Below are positions 18,796 to 26,614 of a DNA stretch of 64,000 nucleotides, piece by piece. The notes under the pieces are model-generated. The model did not search any database and was not told where the DNA came from. It worked only from the letters and a program-made list of their open reading frames with translations. A program made the position numbers and the translations under genes. Every line of letters starts with the position of its first letter. Positions within the stretch are counted from its first letter, which is position 1. This DNA is from Streptomyces griseorubiginosus. Lineage in GTDB: Bacteria > Actinomycetota > Actinomycetes > Streptomycetales > Streptomycetaceae. The stretch covers positions 186,001 through 250,000 of the forward strand of contig NZ_KQ948740.1 of the NCBI RefSeq assembly GCF_001514195.1, read 5' to 3'.

Positions 18796-20274
18796 ATGAC
18801 TGTCGACCACACCGAAGCACCGGTTCCGCAGGCCCTGGCCGATTTCCACCGTCAGGGGCTGTCGGCGTTCGCCCCGCCGGGCCACAAACAGGCGCGTGGG
18901 GCCGACCCCGCGGTACGGGAGGTACTGGGCGACGCGGTCTTCCTCGGCGATGTGCTGGCGTCGGGCGGTCTGGACGACCGGCTGACCCGCGGTCGGGTGC
19001 TGGAGCGTGCCGAGGAGCTGCTGGCCGACGCGGTGCACGCGGAGCACACCTTCTTCACCACCTGCGGGAGTTCCCTGTCCGTGAAGGCGGCGATGCTGGC
19101 CGTCGCCGGCCCGCACGAGAAGCTGCTGATCGGACGGGACGCCCACAAGTCGGTGGTGTCGGGGCTGATCCTGTCGGGGATCGAGCCGGTGTGGGTCGAG
19201 CCGCGGTGGGACGCCGGGCGTCATCTCGCCCACCCGCCGTCCGCCGCCGACTTCGAGCGGGCCTTCGAGGCCCACCCGGACGCGAAGGGCGCCCTCGTCG
19301 TGAGCCCGACGCCGTACGGCGGCTGCGCGGCGCTGGAGGACATCGCCGAGGTGTGCCACCGCCGTTCCGTGCCGCTGATCGTGGACGAGGCCTGGGGGGC
19401 GCATCTGCCCTTCCACCCCGATCTGCCGGCCTGGGCCATGGACGCGGGCGCCGACATCTGCGTGACCAGCATCCACAAGATGGGCAGCGGTCTCGAACAG
19501 GGGTCGGTGTTCCACCTCCAGGGCGATCTCGTCCCGCCGGACCTGCTGAAGATGCGCGCCGACCTGCTGGGTTCGACCAGCCCCTCGGTGCTGCTGTACG
19601 CCGGGATCGACGGCTGGCGGCGGCAGATGGCCCTGCACGGCAAGGAGTTGATGGGCGGGGCGCTGGATCTGGCGGCCCGGGTCCGGGCCGCCGTCGAGGA
19701 GATCGAGGGGCTGCACGTCAACGACCGGGACGACTTCTGCGGGCCGGGTCTCGCCGACGACTTCGATCCGCTGCCCGGCGTCATCGACGTCACCGGGCTC
19801 GGGATCACCGGGTACCAGGCGGCGGACTGGCTGCGCGAGCACCGGAGCATCGATGCCCACCTCACCGACCACCGTCGCATCGGCATGCAGATCACCCATG
19901 GCGACGACGAGGAGACCACGGGCCAGCTGCTCGACGCGCTCAGGGATCTCGTCCGGGCGGCACCGGAGTGGGGACCGGCCCCGCGGGTGGCGGTGCCGCC
20001 GCCGTCCGAGCTGCGGCTGGAGCAGGTGCGGCTGCCCAGGGACGCGTTCTTCGGGCCGGCCGAGAACGTTCCGGTCGGCGAGGCCGCGGGGCGGATCGCG
20101 GCGGAGATGGTCACCCCGTATCCGCCGGGGATCCCGGCCGTGCTGCCCGGCGAGCTGCTGACCGAGCCGGTGCTGGAGTACCTGCGGACCGGACTGGCCG
20201 CGGGCATGAACCTCCCCGATCCGGCCGATGCGACGTTGGAGACGATCAGGGTGGTAAACACCAGTTCCGAGTGA
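18796..20274 (+). CDS. Orn/Lys/Arg decarboxylase-family PLP enzyme
   Basis: A 492-residue fold-type I PLP protein of the Orn/Lys/Arg decarboxylase major-domain family. Lys228 in SIHKMGSG is the predicted Schiff-base lysine; VDEAWGAHLPFH near residue 195 supplies the PLP-binding Asp, and TTCGSSLSVKAAML near 82 the phosphate-binding loop. Substrate (ornithine, lysine or arginine) cannot be told from sequence. The C-terminal domain ends with ITPYPPGIP-like VTPYPPGIPAVLPGE, typical of the family. The ATG at 18796 has a weak ribosome site. Lysine and arginine transport genes lie 2-3 kb downstream. Confidence 0.85.
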   Translation: MTVDHTEAPVPQALADFHRQGLSAFAPPGHKQARGADPAVREVLGDAVFLGDVLASGGLDDRLTRGRVLERAEELLADAVHAEHTFFTTCGSSLSVKAAMLAVAGPHEKLLIGRDAHKSVVSGLILSGIEPVWVEPRWDAGRHLAHPPSAADFERAFEAHPDAKGALVVSPTPYGGCAALEDIAEVCHRRSVPLIVDEAWGAHLPFHPDLPAWAMDAGADICVTSIHKMGSGLEQGSVFHLQGDLVPPDLLKMRADLLGSTSPSVLLYAGIDGWRRQMALHGKELMGGALDLAARVRAAVEEIEGLHVNDRDDFCGPGLADDFDPLPGVIDVTGLGITGYQAADWLREHRSIDAHLTDHRRIGMQITHGDDEETTGQLLDALRDLVRAAPEWGPAPRVAVPPPSELRLEQVRLPRDAFFGPAENVPVGEAAGRIAAEMVTPYPPGIPAVLPGELLTEPVLEYLRTGLAAGMNLPDPADATLETIRVVNTSSE

Positions 20275-20340
20275 AACCGGTCACTTGCCCCGCACCGGAT
20301 TGCGCGAAATCACCATGGATGGTTTACGGTTCATCCATAC

Positions 20341-20418
20341 GTGGTGACGGGGTCGACATCCTCCTCCGCACCACCTCTGACTGCCCTGGCTGGCCTCCCC
20401 CGTCCAGCCAGGGCTTTT
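20341..20418 (+). ncRNA. candidate small RNA with two hairpins and C-rich stretches (6C-like)
   Basis: Two adjacent stem-loops occupy the gap after the decarboxylase. The first pairs GTGGTG (20341-20346) with CACCAC (20369-20374), with further CGGGG/CCTCCG-type pairing inside. The second is a perfect 11-bp terminator stem with a C-rich loop and a TTTT tail. A further ATGGATG/CATCCAT pair lies just upstream (about 20313-20338). The two-hairpin, cytosine-rich architecture resembles the actinobacterial 6C RNA class, but I cannot confirm membership. It could also be the decarboxylase 3' untranslated region. Confidence 0.4.
20383..20418 (+). terminator. strong intrinsic terminator
   Basis: Perfect 11-bp stem, GCCCTGGCTGG (20383-20393) with CCAGCCAGGGC (20404-20414), a 10-base loop rich in C, and TTTT at 20415-20418. 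It ends transcription of the decarboxylase or of a separate small RNA. Confidence 0.85.
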
Positions 20419-20529
20419 CCATGCCGTGGGCAGATCCTCACCTCCGCCGAGGTGCCCCGGACGGCGGCAGCCGCTGAAATGGGCATAGGCACAACACCGG
20501 AATCCCTGGCCGGCGAGGAGCCCCGCGTC

Positions 20530-20985
20530 ATGACCAAAGCGACGAAACTGCTGACCGCCCTGCCGCCACCGCAGCGCCAGAGCCTGATGACGCTCGCCAG
20601 GGAGGTCTCCTTCCCGGAGGACCACCACATCTTCGAGGCGGGCGGCACGGCCGACCGCTTCTGGGTCATCCGCTCCGGCGCGGTCTCGCTCACCCAGCAG
20701 GTGACCCCCCAGCACCGGGTCACCGTCGCCGGGCTCGGCTCCGGCGACCTGCTCGGCTGGTCCTGGCTGTTCCCGCCGTACCAGTGGGACTTCGGCGCGG
20801 AGGCCTTCAGCCCGGTGCGGGCCTACGAGTTCGACGCGTCGGCGGTGCTGCGGCTGTGCGAGGAGGATCCCCAGCTCGGGATGATCCTGGTGCGCAGCGT
20901 CGCGGAGATCCTGGCCCACCGGCTGGAGACGACGCGCGGCAGGCTGATGGAGCAGTACGGCTCGCGCCGCAGAAGCGCGCTGTAG
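20530..20985 (+). CDS. cyclic-nucleotide-binding (Crp-like) domain protein
   Basis: A 151-residue protein that consists of a single cNMP-binding beta-roll: EDHHIFEAGGTADRFWVI near residue 25, AGLGSGDLLGWSWLF near 65, then a C-helix EILAHRLETTRGRLMEQYG. There is no helix-turn-helix, so it is not a standard Crp activator. I chose the ATG at 20530 because GAGGAG lies nine bases upstream; an earlier ATG at 20479 would add 17 residues. Function unknown; a related domain is fused to a histidine kinase at 40976-42436. Confidence 0.8.
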   Translation: MTKATKLLTALPPPQRQSLMTLAREVSFPEDHHIFEAGGTADRFWVIRSGAVSLTQQVTPQHRVTVAGLGSGDLLGWSWLFPPYQWDFGAEAFSPVRAYEFDASAVLRLCEEDPQLGMILVRSVAEILAHRLETTRGRLMEQYGSRRRSAL

Positions 20986-21007
20986 GCGCGGGCCGCTCTG
21001 CCGGGGC

Positions 21008-22306
21008 TCAGATCCGGTAGCGGCGCAGCGCCGGGAACGCGAACGCGAGGCCCAGCATCACGGCGACGACCAGGAGGCCGCCGCCGGCCACCGCGGCGCG
21101 CGGCCCGAAGACCGATCCCGCGGTGCCGTGCAGGACATCGGCCAGGCGCGGGCCGCCGGCGACGACGACGGTGAAGACGCCTTGCATGCGGCCGCGCATC
21201 TCATCGGTGGCGGCGGAGAGCAGGATGGCTCCGCGGAAGACCATCGAGACCATGTCGGCGACCCCGGCCGCGGCGAGGAAGACGACGGCGATCCAGAGAC
21301 TGCGGCTCAGCCCGAACCCGGTGACGGCCGCGCCCCAGGCGACGACCGCGCCGATGACCATCCAGCCGTGCCGCCGGGCCCGGGAGAACGTGCCCGAGAA
21401 CAGCCCGCCCACCACCGCACCGATCGGGATGGCGGCGAACAGCAGGCCCAGCGCGACCCCTTCGTTGTAGGAGGCGTAGGTCTCGGAGGCGAGCTGCGGG
21501 AACAGCGCCCGGGGCATGCCGAAGACCATGGCGACGATGTCGGCGAGGAAGGACAGCAGCAGCACCTTGTGCGCGGAGATGTACCGGAAGCCCTCGACGA
21601 TCTCGCGCACGCCCGCCCGGCGGGCCACGGCCTTCGCCAGCGGCGGCAGGGAGGGCAGCCGGTACACGGCCCAGACCGTCACGCACAGCGCGAGCGCGTC
21701 GAGGAGGTAGAGCTCCGGCAGACCGATGACGGGGATCAGGACACCCGCGAGCAGCGGGCCCATGACCTGGCCGGTCTGCATGACGGTGGAGCCGAGGGCG
21801 TTGGCGGCGGGCAGCTGGTCCTCGGGCACCAGACGGGCGATGGAGGCGTTGCGGGCCGGGGAGTTGAGGCCCCAGAAGGCCTGCTGCACCGCCAGCAGGC
21901 CCATCAGGGCGGCCACCGAGTGGAGTCCGGTCACGGCCTGAAGCCAGAACAGGACCGAGGTGACGGCGATGCCGCTGTTGGTGATCAGGAGCAGCTTGCG
22001 GCGGTCCATGGTGTCCGCCACCGCGCCGCCCCACAGCGCGAACACGATCAGCGGCAGCAGCCCGGCCATGCTCGCGGCGCCGACCCAGGCCGAGGAGCCG
22101 GTGATGTCGTAGATCTGCTTGGGCACCGCGACGGCGGTGAGCTGGCTGCCGACGGCCGTGACGATCGTCGAGCTCCACAGGCGGCGGTAGGCCGGGATGC
22201 GCAGCGGGCGGGTGTCCATGGCCCAGCGCCGCCAGCCGCGCCGGGGCGGCGGTGCGGTGTCCGCGCGGGGGGTCTGGGGTTCGGTGCTGCTCTCGCCGGT
22301 GTCCAC
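21008..22306 (-). CDS. MFS transporter
   Basis: A 432-residue major-facilitator-superfamily permease with about 12 hydrophobic helices and the loop 2-3 motif (ALWGGAVADTMDRRKLL, near residues 92-108). It resembles the enterobactin exporter EntS-like/MFS-3 group often annotated as drug or siderophore exporters; substrate unknown. The GTG at 22306 is the first in-frame start; the N-terminal 45 residues are polar and proline-rich. It is convergent with the Crp-like gene. Confidence 0.85.
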   Translation of the reverse strand: MDTGESSTEPQTPRADTAPPPRRGWRRWAMDTRPLRIPAYRRLWSSTIVTAVGSQLTAVAVPKQIYDITGSSAWVGAASMAGLLPLIVFALWGGAVADTMDRRKLLLITNSGIAVTSVLFWLQAVTGLHSVAALMGLLAVQQAFWGLNSPARNASIARLVPEDQLPAANALGSTVMQTGQVMGPLLAGVLIPVIGLPELYLLDALALCVTVWAVYRLPSLPPLAKAVARRAGVREIVEGFRYISAHKVLLLSFLADIVAMVFGMPRALFPQLASETYASYNEGVALGLLFAAIPIGAVVGGLFSGTFSRARRHGWMVIGAVVAWGAAVTGFGLSRSLWIAVVFLAAAGVADMVSMVFRGAILLSAATDEMRGRMQGVFTVVVAGGPRLADVLHGTAGSVFGPRAAVAGGGLLVVAVMLGLAFAFPALRRYRI

Positions 22307-22416
22307 GCGCGTCCTGGTTGCTCGTTACATCTATCGGGTCCGGGGTTCACTATCGCAGCACCGCCCAGGAGTTCGAAGCGCGATGTCTCAGCTCGTGGGA
22401 CACATGGGGGCGGACT

Positions 22417-23034
22417 TCACGCTCCGGCCACGAGCGTGGCGCCGAGGGCGATCATCGTCGCGGCGACCAGCCCGTCCAGGAACCGCCAGGCGGCCGGCCT
22501 GGCGAGGAAGCCGCTGAGCAGCCGTGCCCCGAACCCGAGCGCGGCGAACCAGCACAGGCTGGCGAGCATCGCGCCGAGTCCGAAGGTCCAGCGCAGCGGG
22601 CCCCGGTCGGCGGCGACGGAGCCGAGCAGGAACACCGTGTCGAGGTAGACGTGCGGGTTGAGCCAGGTCATGGCCAGACAGGTCAGCACCGCGCGGCGGC
22701 GGGAGTCCGACGCCGCGCCCTCCGTCCGCAGCCCCGACTTGCCCGGCCGCAGGACCCGGCGGGCGGCGAGGGCGCCGTAGCAGAGCAGGAATCCCCCGCC
22801 GATCCAGCCCACCAGGGTCAGCGCGCCCGGCCAGGCGACCACCACGGCACCGACCCCGCCGACGCCCAGGGCGATGAGCACGGCGTCGGACAGGGCACAG
22901 ATCCCGACCACGGCGAGGACCGCGTCGCGGCGGATCCCCTGGCGCAGGACGAAGGCGTTCTGGGCGCCGATGGCGACGATGAGCGAGAGGCCGGTGCCGA
23001 AACCGGCGGCAGCGGCGGACAGGGAGGCTGGCAT
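22417..23034 (-). CDS. LysE/ArgO-type amino-acid exporter
   Basis: A 205-residue membrane protein with about six helices that matches the LysE/ArgO family, which exports lysine and/or arginine. Diagnostic are the N-terminal GLSLIVAIGAQNAFVLRQG and TWLNPHVYLDTVFLLG near residue 127. The ATG at 23034 begins MPASLSAAAAG. It is divergent from a LysG/ArgP-type regulator, the classic lysE-lysG arrangement, with an imperfect palindrome in the shared promoter. Confidence 0.9.
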   Translation of the reverse strand: MPASLSAAAAGFGTGLSLIVAIGAQNAFVLRQGIRRDAVLAVVGICALSDAVLIALGVGGVGAVVVAWPGALTLVGWIGGGFLLCYGALAARRVLRPGKSGLRTEGAASDSRRRAVLTCLAMTWLNPHVYLDTVFLLGSVAADRGPLRWTFGLGAMLASLCWFAALGFGARLLSGFLARPAAWRFLDGLVAATMIALGATLVAGA

Positions 23035-23069
23035 GGCTTCGACGGTACGGAGACGATCACCGTACGTAC

Positions 23070-23097
23070 AGCTAAAGATTCTTACGTATCATTAGCT
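23070..23097. promoter_or_regulatory. LysR-type operator between lysE and lysG-like genes
   Basis: Imperfect palindrome in the 66-base divergent promoter: AGCTAA (23070-23075) and TTAGCT (23092-23097), with inner GAT/ATC pairs at matching distances. It is AT-rich relative to its surroundings, as expected for a LysR-family binding and promoter site. Confidence 0.65.
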
Positions 23098-23103
23098 GAC
23101 GTG

Positions 23104-23994
23104 ATGATGACCGAACTGCCTCTGGATCAGGTACGGACGCTGCTCGCCGTGGTCGACGAGGGCACGTTCGACGCCGCGGCGGCGGCCCTGCACGTGACGC
23201 CGTCGGCGGTGAGCCAGCGGGTCAAGGCGCTGGAGCAGCGCACGGGACGCGTGCTGCTGGTGCGGACGAAGCCGGTGCGGGTGACCGAGTCGGGCGAGGT
23301 GGTGGTGCGCTTCGCGCGGCAGCTGGCGCGGCTGGAACGGGACGCGCTCGCCGAGCTGGGGATGCCGGCCGAGGGGGAGGTCACCCGGGTCTCGGTCGCG
23401 GTGAACGCGGACTCGCTGGCGACCTGGTTCCTGGAGGCCCTGACCCGGGTCCCCGAAAGGGAGCGGCTCTGTTTCGAGCTGCTGCGCGAGGACGAGAAGC
23501 GGACGGCGGAGCTGCTGCGGGAGGGGGCGGTGATGGCGGCGGTGACGTCCTCGGCGGAAGCGGTGGCGGGGTGTTCCGTACGGCCGCTGGGGCGGATGCG
23601 GTATCTGGCGGCGGCGAGTCCGCGGTTCGTCGAGCGGTGGCTCGGCGGGGTGTCGGTCGCCGGGCTCGGGGAGGCGCCCGTGGTCACCTTCGACCGGAGC
23701 GACGACATCCAGGACGGGTTCCTGCGGGAGCTGGGTTGCGCCGGTGCGAGCGCGGCGCGGCATGCGGTGCCCACGTCGGAGGGGTTCGTGGAGGCGGTCG
23801 CGCTGGGGCTGGGGTGGGGGATGGTGCCGGAGGTGCAGGCGGAGAGGCTGTTGCGGGAGGGGCGGCTGGTCGCGCTGGCGCCCGACCGGCCGGTCGACGT
23901 CCCGTTGTACTGGCAGCAGTGGAAGCTGGACTCGCCCGCGTTGGCCTCTGTGGCGTCGGCGGTGGCGGAGGCCGCGTCGGAAGCGCTCGGATAG
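23104..23994 (+). CDS. LysR-family regulator, ArgP/LysG type
   Basis: A 296-residue LysR-type regulator with an N-terminal winged helix-turn-helix (FDAAAAALHVTPSAVSQRVKALE, about residues 20-42) and a LysR substrate-binding domain. ArgP/LysG proteins sense lysine or arginine and activate the divergent exporter gene, here at 22417-23034. Three starts are stacked: GTG 23101, ATG 23104 and ATG 23107; no ribosome site is clear, so a short or absent leader is possible. I used the first ATG. Transcription ends in a hairpin inside a dispersed repeat. Confidence 0.88.
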   Translation: MMTELPLDQVRTLLAVVDEGTFDAAAAALHVTPSAVSQRVKALEQRTGRVLLVRTKPVRVTESGEVVVRFARQLARLERDALAELGMPAEGEVTRVSVAVNADSLATWFLEALTRVPERERLCFELLREDEKRTAELLREGAVMAAVTSSAEAVAGCSVRPLGRMRYLAAASPRFVERWLGGVSVAGLGEAPVVTFDRSDDIQDGFLRELGCAGASAARHAVPTSEGFVEAVALGLGWGMVPEVQAERLLREGRLVALAPDRPVDVPLYWQQWKLDSPALASVASAVAEAASEALG

Positions 23995-24013
23995 GACTCG
24001 CCGTCGTTCGCCT

Positions 24014-24052
24014 CGGGCTCGTCGTGGCTGGTCGCGCCGTTCCTCGCGCCCC
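24014..24052 (+). repeat. dispersed intergenic repeat, copy A
   Basis: About 39 bases containing CGTCGTGGCTGGTCGCGC, GTTCC and CGCGCCCCT. A near-identical copy lies at 42816-42855. From general knowledge, very similar sequences recur between Streptomyces genes; they are often continued by a G-rich arm that makes a hairpin, as happens here. Confidence 0.75.
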
Positions 24053-24063
24053 TCACGGGGCGC
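24046..24063. terminator. bidirectional hairpin between lysG-like and tetR genes
   Basis: Perfect 7-bp stem GCGCCCC (24046-24052) with GGGGCGC (24057-24063) and a TCAC loop. The loop's TCA is the stop codon of the convergent tetR gene, so the tetR 3' end is built into the terminator. Confidence 0.7.
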
Positions 24064-24757
24064 TGCCCAGCCGTCCCTCCACACTGTCCAGCAGCATGTC
24101 CAGGGCCGTGGGATAGGCGCTGGTGATCATGCGCTGCGCGAGCAGGGGCGCGGCCTCGGCGATCCTCGGATAGCGGTCGGCCGGAAGCCGCGCATAGGTC
24201 GAACGCCACCTGGCCTCGTCCTCGTCCAGGGCCGCGCTCGGCAGGGCCAGGGACGCCGCGTCCAGCGCCGCGAAGGCCAGCGTCTGGTCGATGAAGGCGT
24301 GGTAGATGCGGACGGTGTCGGCCAGCGGGAAGCCCGCCGTGCGCAGGACGTCGAGGACCGCCTCGTCCGCCGCCAGTTCGTTCGCCCGGCCGGTGACCCG
24401 GCTCGTCGTCAGCAGGGCGGCCTGCGGGTGGGCCACGTAGGCGGCGTGGATGCGCAGGCCCACCTCGCGCAGGTCCCGCCGCCACTCCCCCGTCGGCTCC
24501 CAGCCCGCCAGCCCCTGTCCGATCAGCGCGTCCCCGATCGCCAGCGTCAGGTCGTCCATGCCGCGGAAGTAGCGGTAGAGCGTGCTCGGGTCGGCGTCCA
24601 GGGCGAGGCCCAGGCGGCGGGCGGTGAGACCGGTGCTGCCGTGCTCGCGGAGCATGCGCAGGGCGGTCTCGACGATCAGCCGCTCCGACAGCACCGTGCC
24701 GCTCCTGGTGGGCCTGCGACGGCGGCGTTTCTCCTCGGGGACGACGGGCTTGGGCAT
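24053..24757 (-). CDS. TetR-family transcriptional regulator
   Basis: A 234-residue regulator. The N-terminal helix-turn-helix spans about residues 25-70 (LTARRLGLALDADPSTLYRYFRGMDDL); the rest is a helical ligand domain resembling the TetR C-terminal group with a large effector pocket. The ATG at 24757 has AAGGAGG correctly spaced. It is divergent from the saccharopine dehydrogenase-like gene, and a 7-bp inverted repeat in the shared region is the likely operator, so that gene is the probable target. Confidence 0.88.
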   Translation of the reverse strand: MPKPVVPEEKRRRRRPTRSGTVLSERLIVETALRMLREHGSTGLTARRLGLALDADPSTLYRYFRGMDDLTLAIGDALIGQGLAGWEPTGEWRRDLREVGLRIHAAYVAHPQAALLTTSRVTGRANELAADEAVLDVLRTAGFPLADTVRIYHAFIDQTLAFAALDAASLALPSAALDEDEARWRSTYARLPADRYPRIAEAAPLLAQRMITSAYPTALDMLLDSVEGRLGSAP

Positions 24758-24774
24758 CACCGGCCTCCTTATGC

Positions 24775-24812
24775 CAACGCCATTGACCTTAAACGAGCGC
24801 ACGGCGTTGTAT
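24775..24812 (+). promoter_or_regulatory. promoter and TetR operator for the saccharopine dehydrogenase-like gene
   Basis: TTGACC (24783-24788), an 18-base spacer and TTGTAT (24807-24812) form a promoter reading rightwards. Inverted repeat CAACGCC (24775-24781) and GGCGTTG (24803-24809) flanks the -35 and overlaps the -10, an arrangement suited to repression by the divergent TetR protein. Confidence 0.6.
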
Positions 24813-24869
24813 CTCCCGCAGGGGCCCCGTACATCCGCGACCTTCGACCCGAAACAGGGAGTCATCGTC

Positions 24870-26090
24870 ATGCGTGTCCTGCTCGTGGGTGCCGGCGGCG
24901 TCGGCACCGCCATCACCCGGATCGCCGCCCGCCGCCCCTTCTTCGACGCCATGGTCGTCGCCGACTACGACCCGGCCCGCGCCGAGGCAGCCGTCGCCGC
25001 CCTCGGCGAGCGGGCCGGCCGGTTCACCGCCGAGCGCGTGGACGCGAGCGACGAGTCGGCCGTGACCGCGCTGCTGGAGCGGCACTCCTGCGACGTGCTG
25101 CTCAACGCCACCGATCCCCGGTTCGTCATGCCGCTGTTCCGGGCGGCCGGCTCCGCCGGGGCGACCTATGTCGACATGGCGATGTCCCTCTCCCGGCCGC
25201 ACCCCTCACGCCCTTACCAGGAATGCGGGGTCAAGCTCGGCGACGAGCAGTTCGCGCTGGCCGAGGAGTGGGAGAAGGCGGGCGGGCTGGCCCTGGTCGG
25301 CATGGGGGTGGAGCCGGGCCTCTCCGACGTCTTCGCCCGGTACGCGGCCGACGAACTCTTCGACGAGATCGAGGAGATCGGTGTCCGTGACGGGGCGAAC
25401 CTCACCGTCGACGGCTACGACTTCGCGCCCTCCTTCAGCATCTGGACCACCATCGAGGAGTGCCTGAACCCGCCCGTGGTGTACGAGGCCGACCGCGGCT
25501 GGTTCACCACGGAACCCTTCAGCGAGCCCGAGGTCTTCGACTTCCCCGAGGGCATCGGCCCGGTCGAGTGCGTCAACGTGGAGCACGAGGAGGTGCTGCT
25601 CGTCCCGCGCTGGGTCGGCGCCCGCCGGGTCACCTTCAAGTACGGCCTCGGCCGCGAGTTCGTCGAGACGCTGAGGACCCTGCACCTGCTGGGCCTGGAC
25701 CGCACCGAGCCGGTGACCGTGCCGAGCGCCGCGGGGCCGGTCGCGGTCTCGCCCCGGGACGTCGTCGCCGCCTGTCTGCCCGACCCGGCGACGCTGGGCG
25801 AGCGGATGCACGGCAAGACCTGTGCGGGGACGTGGGTGAAGGGCGTCAAGGACGGTTCGGCACGCGAGGTGTACCTCTACCACGTGGTCGACAACCAGTG
25901 GTCCATGGCGGAGTACGGCAGCCAGGCGGTGGTGTGGCAGACGGCCGTGAACCCGGTCGTCGCCCTCGAACTCCTCGCCGACGGCGCCTGGTCGGGCACC
26001 GGCGTGCTGGGACCGGAGGCCTTCCCGGCCCGCCCCTTCCTGGAGTTGCTGACCGCGTACGGCTCCCCGTGGGGCATCCGCGAGCAGTGA
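24870..26090 (+). CDS. saccharopine dehydrogenase-family protein
   Basis: A 406-residue protein with an N-terminal Rossmann fold (VLLVGAGGVGTAITRIAARR, residues 3-22) and the saccharopine dehydrogenase C-terminal domain (PSFSIWTTIEECLNPPVV, later GVEPGLSDVFARYAADEL upstream). The family includes lysine-pathway enzymes and carboxynorspermidine synthases; the exact substrate is uncertain. The ATG at 24870 follows CAGGGAG. Nearby Orn/Lys/Arg decarboxylase and LysE genes suggest a diamine or polyamine/lysine context, but that is inference. Confidence 0.83.
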   Translation: MRVLLVGAGGVGTAITRIAARRPFFDAMVVADYDPARAEAAVAALGERAGRFTAERVDASDESAVTALLERHSCDVLLNATDPRFVMPLFRAAGSAGATYVDMAMSLSRPHPSRPYQECGVKLGDEQFALAEEWEKAGGLALVGMGVEPGLSDVFARYAADELFDEIEEIGVRDGANLTVDGYDFAPSFSIWTTIEECLNPPVVYEADRGWFTTEPFSEPEVFDFPEGIGPVECVNVEHEEVLLVPRWVGARRVTFKYGLGREFVETLRTLHLLGLDRTEPVTVPSAAGPVAVSPRDVVAACLPDPATLGERMHGKTCAGTWVKGVKDGSAREVYLYHVVDNQWSMAEYGSQAVVWQTAVNPVVALELLADGAWSGTGVLGPEAFPARPFLELLTAYGSPWGIREQ

Positions 26091-26200
26091 CTCGGGGATT
26101 CCCACGGGACCCGTTTGTTTCACGGCGGATCGACAGGTCACCCGAAAGCGAGTAAGGCATGCACGAGGGCACGTACGACTTCGATCGCAGGTGACTTTTG

Positions 26201-26455
26201 ATGGACAACTGGCGAACCCATGCCGCGTGCCGCGATGAGGACCCCGACCTCTTCTTCCCGATCGGCACCACCGGACCCGCTGTGGGACAGACGGAGCAGG
26301 CCAAGTCCGTGTGCAGGCGCTGCCCCGTCCAGGAGCAGTGCCTCGAGTGGGCCCTGGAGACGGGACAGGGCATCGGCGTCTGGGGCGGCACCAGCGAGAC
26401 GGAACGCCGCGCGATGGCGCGGCGGGCGAGTGCCGCACGGAGAAGGTCCGGCTGA
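26201..26455 (+). CDS. WhiB-like (Wbl) iron-sulfur regulator
   Basis: An 84-residue Wbl protein. Four cysteines that would bind a [4Fe-4S] cluster are at 10, 38, 41 and 47 (HAAC then CRRCPVQEQC); GVWGG near residue 59 is the Wbl turn, followed by a basic C-terminal DNA-binding tail. Its length and LFFPIG segment resemble the WhiB1/WblE group. Wbl proteins act with region 4 of the principal sigma factor and respond to redox or nitric oxide. I chose ATG 26201; a TTG directly before it is possible. AGGTGA lies upstream. Confidence 0.9.
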   Translation: MDNWRTHAACRDEDPDLFFPIGTTGPAVGQTEQAKSVCRRCPVQEQCLEWALETGQGIGVWGGTSETERRAMARRASAARRRSG

Positions 26456-26472
26456 GCGGGCCGGTCCGACGG

Positions 26473-26537
26473 CGGGCCCGGTTCGGCGCCAGGTCCGGTT
26501 CGGCAACGAGTCCGGACCAGACGCCGAACCGGGCCCG
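26473..26537. terminator. very long two-tier hairpin after the wbl gene
   Basis: A perfect 16-bp outer stem (26473-26488 with 26522-26537, arm CGGGCCCGGTTCGGCG) encloses a 3-by-3 internal mismatch and a perfect 7-bp inner stem (GGTCCGG 26492-26498 with CCGGACC 26512-26518), loop 13 bases. It lies 18 bases after the wbl stop and before the convergent DUF6098 gene. It is much longer than a typical terminator and could also extrude as a cruciform. Confidence 0.8.
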
Positions 26538-26614
26538 TTCCCGCGTCGGCAGCCGCTGCCTGGGCCATTCGCTCGGAGCCCGTAGGCAGCCCGCCACTGT
26601 CCGGGCCGCCCCGC

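Noticed and set aside
18118..19899. Long minus-strand open frame opposite the decarboxylase
   Set aside because: It overlaps the decarboxylase with its PLP lysine motif and runs into the anti-sigma gene in another frame; composition is that of an antisense shadow.
20479..20529. Longer N-terminus for the Crp-like protein from the ATG at 20479
   Set aside because: No ribosome site precedes it, whereas GAGGAG is well placed for 20530.
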